DNA of 64,000 nt from Simmondsia chinensis (Eukaryota; Streptophyta; Magnoliopsida; Caryophyllales; Simmondsiaceae), in NCBI GenBank assembly GCA_018398585.1, contig JAGTTD010000007.1, forward strand, positions 15,120,320 to 15,184,319, read 5' to 3'. This document shows, in pieces, positions 10,343 to 20,079 of this stretch. How positions within the stretch are numbered: position 1 is the stretch's first letter; each line of letters opens with the position of its first letter. The notes under the pieces were generated by a model. The model made no database searches. It saw only the letters and a program-made list of their open reading frames with translations, and had not been told where the DNA came from. The position numbers were made by a program, and so were the translations under genes.

Positions 10343-11377
10343 TATAGACTAGGCTGGCCTCTGGGTTTGTTCGCGTTGTTGTCTTAGCTGGATTTTCTTT
10401 CCTAGCTTTCAATCTCTTTGGGCAGGTAATAGTAGATAGTTTGCCATTTTTGTAACTCAGCGTTCTGATCACTGTTTGGACTGCAATTTCACGTTCGGCT
10501 AAAATGGGGTAAAGCTGTGTCCCAAAGTTTGCCAGTATTTGTAAATTGAAACTCAAACGTCGACACCTGAAGCTTACCCGCTATCGTGAAACGAATGTAG
10601 TCTTATTGAACAATGACAGCTGCACATTCCTAAGAAAGAGAGCTCCTTTGCAACGCCTAGACCCACATGAAATTATTAGATGTTTTTAACTATACAGTCC
10701 TGAGGTACCATCCGACTTGTTCGTTTGATACAGTACCAAAATGATCCGGAATTTAATACCTATATATATATATATATAATGGTCAAAAGTTTGTTGACTT
10801 ATAAAAGTAAAGGATAATGAGCGACAGCAAGACCATAATATATAGTAAATGGTAGGGGTACAATCAACAATTTGAGAGTTAAATGTGACAACTTTAGAAA
10901 AATTTTAGGATATGAGTATTTAATTAATTTGTAGGTATTGATTATTTCAATTATCATTTATTTTTTGATGAGAAAAATATGGATATGTGTTATAATGTGC
11001 ATATTATATGGGTAACATAAAAAAATGGCATTTACTGTATTATTGGTAAAGATATGTGTCTTTTTTAAATAGGAAAGTGTGAATACGTATCAAATTTATG
11101 TATTATATGGAAATTTTACTAAAAGGGGCCGTCCTGAGTGTTAATAGTAAAGTGAAGCATGAGTTTAATCTTCCCTTCAAGCCGTTAAAATGTTACCCAA
11201 TGTTCGCCTAACTAGAACAACCCACTCCGAAAAGCGGACCCAAAAAGCTTGTGAACTTCGACTTGTGCGGAAGATTTACGACTCAAGACCTGAAGTTGAA
11301 ATGACTTGCATTGAGGATAATCTAATGTGATCTTAACCCAACTGGAATAGCTTGATATTCAAATTGATCTGACTTGA
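10343..11377. other. 3' flank of host exon and AT-rich spacer
   Basis: The first 200-300 bp after the stop are T-rich and likely 3' untranslated sequence; no single polyadenylation site can be chosen. A (TA)n run lies at about 10759-10778. The rest, to the LTR at 11378, is AT-rich with no gene or repeat that I can define. Confidence 0.45.
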
Positions 11378-11780
11378 TGATGCAACTTGTAGATGAAAAT
11401 TTAAGAAACGGGAAGGTTTAACAGCCTTTTTTGAAATTTTATTATGAAAATAATAAGACAAAAGGGGTAAAGGAATACTCAATTTTTCACAATCCGAGAA
11501 TAGAAGAAAACACTCTAGAAAATATTGAGAAAAATCGAATAATTGAATCACCCAAAACCCTAGCCTTCCTCTTGCTTAAATAGAGGAGAAAACCTACCTA
11601 AGATAAAAGACTTAAAAGATAATTAAAGGTCTTAAAAGATAAATACAAAATAAATAAGCTCTAATCCTGATAAACCTAAATCTGCGTTTCCAACTCGCCA
11701 GCACTCGAACCCGCTGAGACTCACTTGCCAATATGCCTACTCGCCATATTGTCAATGGTTGTTATTCACGGGCTGCATCA
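11378..11780 (-). repeat. 3' LTR of G2-A (403 bp)
   Basis: Plus-strand ends are TGATGCAACTTG and GGGCTGCATCA, a TG...CA pair with TGATGCA/TGCATCA inverted ends. The inner side (from 11781, minus strand) carries the purine-rich AACTCAGGGAGGA polypurine tract, which identifies it as the 3' LTR of a minus-strand element. Related LTRs lie at 15376-15826, 17102-17536 and 17544-18550. Confidence 0.9.
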
Positions 11781-12900
11781 TCCTCCCTGAGTTGGAGAGA
11801 ATTCGCCCTTGAATTCGCCAAAAGGTCAACAAGATCATCGTTACCAAAATAAGGAACTAGGTGCTTGACATTAAACACGTCAGAGGTGCTCATACCGGGT
11901 GGGAACTGAAAACGATAAGCGTTGTTGTTGATCTTCTCAAGAACCGTCAAAGGGCCTACCTTGCGAGCTATTGGCTTGTTGTACTCCCACGTCGGAAATT
12001 GTTCCCTTGTCAAGATTGCCCAAACCTTGTCCCCTACTTGAAATTGTATTGCGCGACGTGGTTTGTCACACGCTGTCTTATACTTGGCACTTGCTTCTAA
12101 GAGCCGTGCTCGGGTTTGCTCATGTATGTCTCGGAGGTTGGAGGTGAAGTCTTTCGCATTGCCATTAGGACGAATGAGATCTGGGACAAGCGCCAGGTCT
12201 ATCGGAGACCGTGGTACAAAGCCATAGACGATCTTGAAGCGTGCAAAACCCGTCCTCCAATTAATTGCATTGTTGTAAGCAAACTCAGCTTCGTAAAACT
12301 TCGTTTTCCAACCCCTAATGTTATCGGCAACAAGACATCGGAGTAAGTCACCCAATGATCGGTTCTTTACTTTCGTTTGACCATCCGTTTACAGATGATG
12401 AACTGCTAAAGGCGAGGGAGGTGTTCACCATCTTCTATAATGTATTCCAGAAATAGTTGACGAACCTCACATCTCTATTCGAGACGATGCTAGCCGGCAA
12501 TCCATGAAGCTTGTACACCTTTCGAGAATATAACCCTGCCACATATAAGGCATCAGCAGCCTTCTTGAACCCTATGAAGTGGGCCATCTTTGAGAACTAA
12601 TCCACCACCACGAATATTGAATCAATGTCACCCCGTGTCCTTGGTAGTCCCAATACGAAGTCCATGCTAATATCCACCCTAGGCTGACTTGGAATTGCCA
12701 ACGGTAAGCATAGACCTGTATTGGTCACTCCGCCATTCGAGACTTGACAAATGCGGCATTGTTTGACAAATCGCTCCACCTCTTTTTGCGACAAAGGTAA
12801 AAAATGGTTGGCGCTAACCAGCTGTAGTGTCTTGTCTTGGCCCAAATGTTTATCGTTGTGCTTCTCCTCAATGATCTTGAGCCGTAGGCTTGAATCCGGA
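11781..12900 (-). pseudogene. gypsy integrase (G2-A), broken
   Basis: The C-terminal half is the longest open part (12355 down to 11762): KTKFYEAEFAYNNAINWRTG, FQVGDKVWAILTRE, RKVGPLTVLEKINNNAYRF and DVFNVKHLVPYFG, the GPY/F-type module at the end of gypsy integrases. Upstream, with stops in between, are LHGLPASIVSNRD (around 12480-12520) and the zinc-finger and core start RFVKQCRICQ and DISMDFVLGLPRT. Integrase would join element DNA to the chromosome; here the catalytic core is interrupted several times. The C-terminal frame runs a few codons past the purine tract into the LTR. Confidence 0.87.
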
Positions 12901-14250
12901 ATGCAAAGTTAGTTTCCTTTAAAAAGAAATCCGCCATGTATGGAATATCTGGGAACAGAGCCGGATTGGACCTCTCCCCAAATCTCACCAAAGGCGAGAT
13001 CACCATCGTACTGCTGTGCCAACTGCTCAAATCCTGTTATGGAAACTCTGCTTTGGGATATGAGGAGAGTACGCCTGGTCAATGCATCCGTCACCTCTTA
13101 TTCAACACACCGGACTTGTGCTTAATCATAAAGTGGAAGAGCTGAATGCAGCTTGCCCACTTGGCACACCGGTCAAATAGCTTATCTTGATTGTTGATGT
13201 ACTTCAAAGCCACATTATCGGAGTAACTCTCTGTTGGCTAGATAAGAATTCCAGTGCCTCAACGCCTTAACTACCAAATAGAACTCAATGCTGTAAGTAG
13301 AGTAATCAACTTACTTCGTTCAAGTTTCTCACCGAAGTATGCAATTGGCCTCCCTTCCTGACTAAGTACTATACCAATGTCCACTTTAAAGGCGTCGGTA
13401 TGAAGCTTGAAGGCCTTTTGGAAATCTGGTAAGGCTAATATCGGTACTGTGGTTAGCCTCCTTTTAATTTCCGTAAAGGCGTCAGCCGCTTCCAGAGTCC
13501 AAGCAAAGGTGCTCCCTTTCATACAATCCGTAATTGGTGCCATAATTGAGTTGAAGTTTGGCACAAATCGCCTATAGAATGATGCCAATCCGTGAAAGCT
13601 CCTCCCTTTGCCAATCGACTTCGACTGTGGCCAGTCGCGAATCACCTCAATCTTCTCTTTGTCAACTGATATGCCATCCTTGAACACGATAAACCCAGGG
13701 AAGGTACTCGGTCCCTCAAGAACTCGTACTTCTTCAAGGCGGCGAATAGGTATTGCTTCCCCAATGTACTCAATACCTCCCTGAGATGCCCCAAGTGCTT
13801 AACCCGGTTTTGGCTATAAATCAAGATTTCGTCAAAGTTGACGACAACAAACCACCCAATAAATGGACGAAGTACTTGGTTCATAAATTGCATGAAGATA
13901 CTTGGTGCGTTAGATAATCTGAATGGCATGACGAGTTACTCGTATAGTCCTTCCCATGTCTTGAAAGCAGTCTTCCATTCATCACTTGGCGAGATGTGGA
14001 TATGATGATATCCACTTTTTAAATCTAGCTTGGTGAACACTTTCGCATTTCGCAGCTGGTCGAGTAGGTCGTCCAACCTCAGAATAGGGAAACGGTAGCA
14101 CATTGTGATCTTGTTGATGGCTTTACTATCTACGCACATTGGCCAAATACCATCCTTCTTTGGTGTAAACAAAGCGGGCACTGCACAAGGACTAAGCTCT
14201 CCCGTATAAATCCCCTAGCGAGCAACTCCTTAACTTGGTGTCTCAACTCC
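12901..14250 (-). pseudogene. gypsy reverse transcriptase and RNase H (G2-A), broken
   Basis: Fragments in gene order: [24 protein letters not shown] (13936-14181), [35 protein letters not shown] and the catalytic region VVNFDEILIYS (13642-13929), then the thumb ASFYRRFVPNFNSIMAPITDCMK and RNase H start LHTDAFKVDIGIVLSQEGRPI (13271-13687). The active-site YFDD block reads NFDE, so one catalytic Asp is lost. The linker before integrase (13094-12909) keeps DALTRR and GFEQLAQQYDGD. Stops and shifts separate the parts. Confidence 0.87.
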
Positions 14251-14870
14251 TCATGCTCAGTTGGACTCATTCGGTAGTGGGGGCCTATTCGGCAAGGCAG
14301 CCCCCGGCATCAAATCAATAAGGTGTTGTATGTCCCTCAATGGCAGCAATGCATCCAGTAACTCCTTCGGAAAGACATCCGTAAACTCTTTCAACAAGGC
14401 CCCAATCTCACTAGGTATTTCCCTTGGATCAACCTTACTCCCCTTGACAATCAAAATGAAGACAATCTTACTGTCGCCAACCTCCTTGGCGAACATAGCC
14501 CTGCTGCCTTGCAAACTTGGGTGTTGTGCTACTAAAGCTCGCGGTGCCTTATCCTTCTTGGGCAATAGAATAATCTTTGTCCCCTCAAAGACGAAGCTGT
14601 AGTTGTTCTTTCTCCCATCATGGACAACGCTCCTATCAAATTGCCATGGGTGCCCTAACAATAAGTGGCAAGCGTCCATAGTGACCATGTCACACCACAT
14701 CCCATCTCTATAACGTTTCAACACAGATACCTGGTTATCTTTCTTGAGCCAATGGTGCAGGTAGTCTGGAAGATGTTGTTCCTTAGCCAACCGTCTCCTT
14801 CTTCTTCTCTTACCGCAAAACAAGCGTGCCTAATCAAAAGTAGGTGACCCTCATCACCTATAACGGCGTC
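14251..14870 (-). pseudogene. gypsy protease C-terminus and RT linker (G2-A)
   Basis: The 188-codon frame 14823-14257 includes WCDMVTMDACHLLLGHPWQFDRSVVHDG, which corresponds to the end of a gypsy aspartic protease domain (the LLGRPWQFD block). It continues through FEGTKIILLP, LKEFTDVFPKELLDALLPLRDI and ends with the GAALPNRPPL text that precedes RT. The catalytic DSG triad is not seen in this frame; the preceding part (14823-14870) is degraded. Inactive by itself. Confidence 0.8.
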
Positions 14871-15316
14871 CTCCTATAGTGGCACCAACTCGTTCCGGGA
14901 GCCCTCTTCATTTACCATGACACCTTCCTCGTGGAGCTGTTCGATGTATAGTCTCGTGTCCAGTCTGTCACCTTTTCGACATTCAGTGGCACAGTGTCCC
15001 GCCTCTTCACATTTGAAGCAACAAATTGTCGAACTACCCGCCAAGTCCTAAGTAACCGGCTTACCAATATTAGTGACTACTGGTCTGATCTGTACACCTT
15101 GGTTTGACGGTGTTTGCACTAGGTCACGCCCACTAACCTGTGTCCCCAGACTCTGACAACTTGGTGATGCCTTTGTTGCCTTTCGACATTCACGGCCCTC
15201 TGGTTTGCCTCCGACACGGAAAAGATGTCAAACATGTTCAACGCCTCTTGTATAGACTCCTTCAACCTGCCAACATAGCGATCCGCCAATTACTCCTTTG
15301 TCTTCGCCAAATCATT
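14871..15316 (-). pseudogene. gypsy gag C-terminus with CCHC knuckle (G2-A)
   Basis: The minus strand shows NMFDIFSVSEANQRAVNVERQ near 15180-15250, then a canonical CX2CX4HX4C zinc knuckle, CFKCEEAGHCATEC, around 14990-15030, then RKGDRLDTRLYIEQLHEEG. The same order is present in element C on the plus strand (19320-19640), where the knuckle is damaged. At least three stops interrupt the frame, and the gag N-terminus is gone upstream of about 15316. Confidence 0.83.
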
Positions 15317-15370
15317 CTTGGTGACAAACGAGTATTGGTAGTATGGGCGAGTAGGCGTATTGGCGATGCT
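15316..15370 (+). repeat. Short plus-oriented piece of G2 LTR at element junction
   Basis: The bases around 15320-15362 (GTATGGGCGAGTAGGCGTATTGG) match the start of the C-element LTR at 17563-17600 in the plus direction. They lie between the truncated gag of A and the minus-strand LTR of B, so an LTR remnant marks this rearranged joint. Confidence 0.65.
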
Positions 15371-15375
15371 TATGC

Positions 15376-15826
15376 TAATGCAATGTGTAAATGGAAATAA
15401 ACAGAAATAAGAAGGTTTAACAACCTTCCCTTAATTCTTATTACGAAAATAATACAGAACAAGGGGAAAAGTAACTCAAATTCTCACAACCCGAGAATAG
15501 GAGGAAACTCTAGAGAAATAATGAAAATTAATGAATGAATGAATTTCCTAAATCCTAGTCTTCATCTTGTTTAAATAGAGGAAACTAACCTACAATAAAA
15601 GATTCAAAATGATAAAGGATAAATAAAAGACTTAAAGATTAATATAAAACCAACTATTAATTATCTAAACAACTAATACTTATCTATAGTCTACTAATTA
15701 AATAACCTAATAGATGACAAACTCTTAAATCCATATCTCTAGCCGTGTATCTAGCTCGCCACGACCAGGATCTCGCTAAGCCTATCAATCTGCCAAGCCC
15801 CTTCTGCGAACTATCAGGTTGCGTCA
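15376..15826 (-). repeat. 3' LTR of G2-B
   Basis: Aligned by eye with 17102-17536 along its length (AGGTTTAACA, AATTCTTATTACGAAAATAATA, TTTAAATAGAGG and CGCCACGACCAGGATCTC in both). It ends GCGTCA at 15826 and is followed by the purine tract complement (CTCCCCGAGTTGG). The outer end is degraded (TAATGCAATG instead of TGATGCAGC). Confidence 0.83.
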
Positions 15827-16118
15827 TTCTCCCCGAGTTGGAGGGAATTTGTCCTTGAATTCGGATCATCACGTGGGTTACTTTTGCCAATCTACGCTGT
15901 TGCACACCTGACCCCCAACTCTCCAAGCTCCAACTTGTCAAGTTCATATAGTTATGGACTGTCGACCTAGTTCGCCAAGACATGAGTTCTAGCCCGTCTC
16001 CCCATGATGCGGGCTGCACCATCCTCCTTGGCTTGGAAAGAATTCGCCCTCGAATTCGTCAACAATACTTCCAGAACATGCTCACCAAGTCATGGGTTGC
16101 ATCACTCTCACCAATGTC
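15827..16118 (-). repeat. Duplicated LTR-end and purine-tract remnants in G2-B
   Basis: After the first LTR end and purine tract (15826-15850) a second CATGATGCGGGCTGCACCATCCTCC with GAATTCGCC text occurs at about 16000-16060. The DNA between looks like LTR-derived sequence but is too degraded to align. Confidence 0.55.
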
Positions 16119-16397
16119 TCAGTTACTCGCCCTCTTCCACAACGGCTTCCAAGAATAGTGCATAAAGCGTGTATCCCAATTCGACACAATGTTGGTGGGG
16201 TCACCATGCTTATGCTCCCCAAGTATTCCTCCTCGGATTTTGAACTTAGTCTTCCACTTACCTTTTGGAGGAATTTGACTCGTGATCTTACTGATTGTTA
16301 TGTCGTCAAGGAATACCCGCCAAGTCTCGTCCTTTGTTGGCGTCAAGACAGTTGATATGCCCTTTAGGTTCTCTCGGATGTAACTCCTATTGAACAA
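16119..16397 (-). pseudogene. Deletion-fused RT-integrase fragment (G2-B)
   Basis: One 92-codon frame joins three separate gypsy pieces. GISTVLTPTKDETWRVFLDD and ISKIT come from the first RT block (compare [22 protein letters not shown]). PPKGKWKTKFKIRGG is from the later [10 protein letters not shown] block, with some 30 residues between them missing. DPTNIVSNWDTRFMHYSWKPLW is the SDRDTRF block of the integrase core. RT catalysis, RNase H and the integrase zinc finger are missing. The frame being open across the joints is probably chance or weak selection; no function is claimed. Confidence 0.72.
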
Positions 16398-16475
16398 CTT
16401 CCAAACTTGGCTCTTGACATCCTCGCGCTCTACAAGGCTTACTTGGTAATGTGGCCTCCTTTGTAAGGCAGCTTC

Positions 16476-16697
16476 TTAAACCCAATCCAATCGGCATTGC
16501 ATCCCCCTTGGTGGTGGTAAGAAATACACCAACCCTTTTAGACAATCCTCTTTTGATAGAGACTTCACCTCATCTGGCACTTGCTCCTTTTCATAGATAG
16601 GCTCATCAAAGATAGGTGGAGAAGATAGATCAAGAAAGGTTGGCTCATTAAAGATAAGCTCTCTCCTGAAATTCTCGTCTTGAACAATCTCCGCCAC
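16476..16697 (-). pseudogene. Unidentified acidic fragment in G2-B
   Basis: A 73-codon frame containing FNEPTFLDLSSPPIFDEPIY and KEQVPDEVKSLSKED. Acidic stretches like this lie between gag and RT in some plant gypsy elements, and the position inside B fits. I cannot align it with A or C, so the domain is not named. Confidence 0.45.
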
Positions 16698-16889
16698 TAT
16701 GACGCTTTCGTCTTCAAACTCCGAAAATTCATCCCGAAGCCTGGACTCCCACCTTTGATCGCCTAAACAATCAGAAGCTCCAGTAATCGGCCGAGTTCCT
16801 CAAACATTTCGCCCATGGTCTTTAACCTCCTGAAACAGATTGTGGAGACTCTTGCCCGTATCTTTCTCACCACCCCCTACTGATGGATT

Positions 16890-16919
16890 TTGAGAATGAG
16901 CTCCAGGGGCTTGATCGGG

Positions 16920-16958
<39 letters not shown>

Positions 16959-17073
16959 ATTGAATCAAGCACAACTCGATACGTTGGAATGTCTCTTCCA
17001 AGTGCTCAAATCTCCTCTCATTCTGTTGTTGAACATCATGCTCGGTGTATCTCTGTCTCCCACGAGCCATCAT
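16890..17073 (-). pseudogene. gag N-terminus of G2-B with poly-Gly
   Basis: From an ATG pair at 17068-17073, 15 bp inside the primer-binding site, the frame reads MARGRQRYTEHDVQQQNERRF and HLEETFQRIELCLIQF and then runs into a Gly tract encoded by the homopolymer at 16922-16956. The early start, polar helical text and closeness to the primer-binding site fit the start of gag. It is separated from any capsid domain by deletion. Confidence 0.6.
16922..16956. repeat. C homopolymer, about 35 bp
   Basis: An uninterrupted run of C (G on the element's coding strand). It could be a real expansion or an assembly artefact; runs of this length are usually unreliable. Confidence 0.85.
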
Positions 17074-17087
17074 AGAAGTCGTTCTAA

Positions 17088-17099
17088 GCTCTGATACCA
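17088..17099 (-). promoter_or_regulatory. Primer-binding site of G2-B
   Basis: Minus-strand TGGTATCAGAGC, two bases from the LTR end at 17102. Initiator-Met tRNA type. It fixes B as minus-strand. Confidence 0.92.
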
Positions 17100-17101
17100 A
17101 C

Positions 17102-17536
17102 TGATGCAGCATGCAGATGGAAATTAATGGAAACAGGAAGGTTTAACAGCCTTTCCTTAATTCTTATTACGAAAATAATAAAGAACAAATAGGAAAAGTA
17201 ACTCAAATTCTCACAAATAGAAAACTCGAGAGAAATAATGAAAATTAATGAAAGAATGAATTCCCTAAATCTTAGTCTTCCTCTTATTTAAATAGAGGAG
17301 CAAACTAACCTGTAATAAAAGACTTAAAAAGATAAAGGATAAATAAAAGACTAAAAGATGAATATAAAAAAAATTATTAATTATCTAAACAATTATACTT
17401 ATCTATAGTCTACTAACTAAATAACCTAATAGATGACAAACTCTTGAATCCATATCTCTAGTAGCTCGCCACGACCAGGATCTCACAAAGCCTATCAATC
17501 CGCCAAGCCCCATCCGCCAACTATCGGACTGTATTA
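17102..17536 (-). repeat. 5' LTR of G2-B
   Basis: Starts TGATGCAGCATGC next to the primer-binding site and ends near GTATTA at 17536, where the partner LTR has GCGTCA. It lies 7 bp from the start of the plus-strand LTR of element C, so the two LTRs are head to head. Confidence 0.82.
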
Positions 17537-17543
17537 ACAAACC

Positions 17544-18550
17544 AGATGTAGCCTGTGAGTAATGAGCATTGGCGGTATGGGCGAGTAGGCATATTGGCGA
17601 GTGAGTCTTGGCGGGTTCAGGTGTTGGCGAGTTGAAAACATGGCTGAAGGAGATCTAAGTTTATCAGGATTAGAGTTTATGTCTTTTGTATTTATTTTTT
17701 AAGGCTTTTGATTATCTTTTAAGTATTTTATCCTAGGTAGGGGTGAACAAAAATCGGTTCATATCGGTGGACCGGACCGGACCGGCCTTTTCAGTCAAGG
17801 ACCGGACCGGACTGGCCATATATTGGTCCGGTCCTCGGTCGTAGTATATGTGCTTAATTGGTCTTCGGTCCGGTCCTGCCCAAGACCGAAAAACCCGAAG
17901 ACCAGACCGAAGGCCGATCAGCATTAATTACGTATTAAATATTTTGGGTAAATAATTTTAATATATAATTAATATATAATGTATGTATCTAAAAGTATTA
18001 AATCTTCAAAAATTAAATATTTATCTTTGACGATTTAATAATTATATAAATATCCTTTATAACTAACCTTAAATTTTATATATATTGTGTAAATTATACT
18101 ATTTTTGTTATTCTCTAATTTTTAATTTCCGTATACAAATATTTTTCTTCTTATAAATGAAATTGTTAGATAAAAGTTGGTCCAAATCGGCCCGGTCCAG
18201 TCCGGACCGGTTTCTATCTGGTCTTGGATCAGACCGACCTGGTTTTAATCGGTCAGGTCCTCGGTCTCATGATTTGATGTACTTCGGTCTTCGGTCCGGT
18301 CTTGGACTGATGTGCCCCCCTAATCCTAGGTAGGTTTTCTCCTTTATTTAAGCAAGCGGAAGGCTAGGGTTTTGGGTGATTCAGTTATTCAGATTTTTCT
18401 CATTATTTTCTAGAGTGTTTTCTCCTATTCTTGAATTGTGAGAATTTGAGTAACCCTTTTCCCCCTTTGTTCTATTTTTCTCATAATAAAATCTAAGAGA
18501 AGGCCGTTGTACCTTCCCATTTCCTAAATTTTCATCTACTCGTTGCATTA
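17544..18550 (+). repeat. 5' LTR of G2-C, interrupted by a MITE
   Basis: LTR sequence runs from about 17544 (AGATGTAGCCTGTGAG, against TGATGCAGCCCGTGAA in A) to TTGCATTA at 18550. With the MITE and one copy of its duplication removed it is close to 414 bp, as in A. The TTATTTAAGCAAG TATA-like region and the GAGAATTTGAGTAACCC text match the reverse complement of the A LTR. Confidence 0.86.
17738..18322 (+). mobile_element. hAT-like MITE (585 bp) with 8-bp target duplication
   Basis: The insertion starts TAGGGGTGAAC and ends GTGCCCCCCTA, imperfect terminal inverted repeats of about 11 bp. ATCCTAGG is present on both sides (17730-17737 and 18323-18330). Removing the insert and one copy restores the LTR text (ATCCTAGGTAGGTTTTCTCC, seen also in A). 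Both ends are rich in repeated GGACCGG / CCGGTCC motifs, and the middle is AT-rich without coding capacity. An 8-bp duplication and TAGGGG-type ends suggest the hAT superfamily; the direction is arbitrary. Confidence 0.87.
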
Positions 18551-18552
18551 GA

Positions 18553-18564
18553 TGTTATCAGAGC
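18553..18564 (+). promoter_or_regulatory. Primer-binding site of G2-C (one mismatch)
   Basis: TGTTATCAGAGC, one base from the usual TGGTATCAGAGC, two bases after the LTR end. Confidence 0.85.
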
Positions 18565-18599
18565 TCCGAACAATTTTTAAGAGGGCTTGTGGGCGATAG

Positions 18600-19999
18600 A
18601 GATACGCTACCATCAAATAAGTTTACGAGCGAGACTTTCAACCTCAAACTGAGATGAAGTTTGAGGGCATGGAGGAGAAATTTCAGCATAATGAGGCGGT
18701 GCTTGATTCAACGAGGGTCGAATCTCGATCAAGTACTCAACACTCATCCTAAAAACCCATCGACAGGGGGTTGGCAAGGAAGAAACAGACGAAATCTTCC
18801 ACAATCTATTTCCAGAAGTTGACTTACTGGATTGGCATTTGAGGAGGAATCGACCTAATACCTGGAAAACCGACGTGGAAGATTGGAGGTGGGAATTCGG
18901 TCTTTGGATCAAGATTCCGGATTTCAATGGAGGAGTCCTTCTAGAGGACCTCTGGGATTAGTTGGCTTTGGTAGAGGAAGTCCTTGAGTTCGAGGAGGTT
19001 CCGGAGCAGAAGCAGGTGCCATTGGTGGCTACCCGGTTGAGAGGTATGGCTGCAGCCTGGTGGCAACAGCTGAAATGTACCAGGCTAAGGCAGGGTAATG
19101 CAAAGATAAAGACCTGGGAGAAGATGATGAAACACATGACAGGTGCGTTCCTGCCTCACAATCATGCCAAGGTGATGTACTAGCGTCTGCAAGGTTTACG
19201 TCAGGGGTCTAAGTCCATAGAGGAGTACACGACGAAGTTCTACTCATTGGTCGCTAGGAATGATTTGCCGGAGATGAAGGAGCAATTGGCAGATCGCTAT
19301 GTGTTGGCGGTTGAAGGAGTCTATAAAGAGGTGTTGAACATGTTCGACATCTTTTCCTTCTCGGAGGCAAACCAGAGGGCTGTAAATGTCGAAAGGCAAC
19401 AAAGGCGTCGCCAAGTTGGTGGAGGCTGGGGTACACAGGTTAATGGGTGTGACCTAGTGCAAACACCATCAAACCAAGGCATACAGATCAGACTAGTAGT
19501 CGCCAATACTGGTAAGCTAGTTACTCTGGACTTGGCAGTTAGTTCAAGAATCCGTTGCCTTAAATGTAGAGAGGTGAGGCACCATGCCATTGAGCGTCAA
19601 AAAGGTGACAGGCTAGGCAAGGGACTATACATCAAAGAGCTCCACGAGGAAGGTGACGTGATAGATGAAGAGGCCTGGGACGAGTTGGCGCCACAAGAGG
19701 AGGACGCCGTTGCGAATGATGTGGGTCACTTACTTGTGATTAGGCGCGCTTGTTTTGCGCTAAGAGAAGAAGAAGGAGACGGTTGGCTAAGGAACAACAT
19801 CTTCCAAACTACCCATACCATTGGCGAAAGAGTGTGTCGCATGGTGATTGATTTGGGGAGTTGTGAGGATGTGGTTTCAGAAGAGGTTGTCGCCAAGTTA
19901 AGCTTAAGGATGGAAGCACACCCAAGTCCATACAAGCTATCACGGCTCAAGAAAGGCAACCAGGTATTTGTGTCTCCTGTTCTAATTAATGTGACCTAG
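18600..19999 (+). pseudogene. gypsy gag and damaged protease start (G2-C)
   Basis: From 18962 the frame reads RLRGMAAAWWQQLKCTRLRQG and WEKMMKHMTGAFLPHN, the retrotransposon gag core. A TAG at 19181-19183 sits where a Gln would fit, and the same frame continues with KSIEEYTTKFYSLVARNDLPE, YKEVLNMFDIFSFSEANQRA and a knuckle reading CLKCREVRHHAIERQ, in which the third zinc ligand survives as His but the last Cys is lost. The final part, RVCRMVIDLGSCEDVVSEEVV, is the protease active site with DLGS in place of DSG(A/S). The text 18610-18960, before the core, is degraded. Truncated at about 20000. Confidence 0.87.
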
Positions 20000-20079
20000 G
20001 CATTGGTGCCATGTAGGCATTATTCATTTCAGAGTGTTTCCTCTTATGAGGTAGGACAAGTGAGCCGGTGTTAGATTCA

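Larger units (their letters stand above)
11378..15375 (-). mobile_element. Ty3/gypsy element G2-A, 3' LTR to gag, decayed
   Basis: On the minus strand: gag zinc knuckle, protease end, RT, RNase H, integrase, purine tract and 3' LTR. The order is that of Ty3/gypsy. Coding parts are split into many short frames by stops and shifts. The gag N-terminus, primer-binding site and 5' LTR are missing: gag text ends near 15316, followed by a 45-bp piece of G2-type LTR in the opposite direction and then by element B. The gag resembles element C (18550-19999), which makes A, B and C one broad family. Confidence 0.88.
15376..17536 (-). mobile_element. Internally deleted gypsy derivative G2-B
   Basis: Two LTRs of similar length in minus orientation (15376-15826 and 17102-17536) enclose only 1.28 kb. 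The inside has a primer-binding site, the gag N-terminus, and small pieces of RT and integrase, but no full domain. It is a non-autonomous relic made by internal deletions. A second copy of the purine-tract text (GAATTCGCC block) with an LTR end lies at 16000-16060, so the 3' end was also duplicated or rearranged. The flanking bases (TATGC left, ACAAA right) do not form a target duplication. Confidence 0.82.
17544..20010 (+). mobile_element. 3'-truncated gypsy element G2-C
   Basis: On the plus strand: 5' LTR (split by a MITE), primer-binding site, gag and the start of protease. Similarity to gypsy stops at about 20000, where a minus-strand copia fragment begins; RT, RNase H, integrase and the 3' LTR are absent. 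Gag is collinear with that of G2-A. Confidence 0.87.

Noticed and set aside
19254..19959. Minus-strand frames opposite gag of G2-C
   Set aside because: Shadows of the plus-strand gag and protease text.
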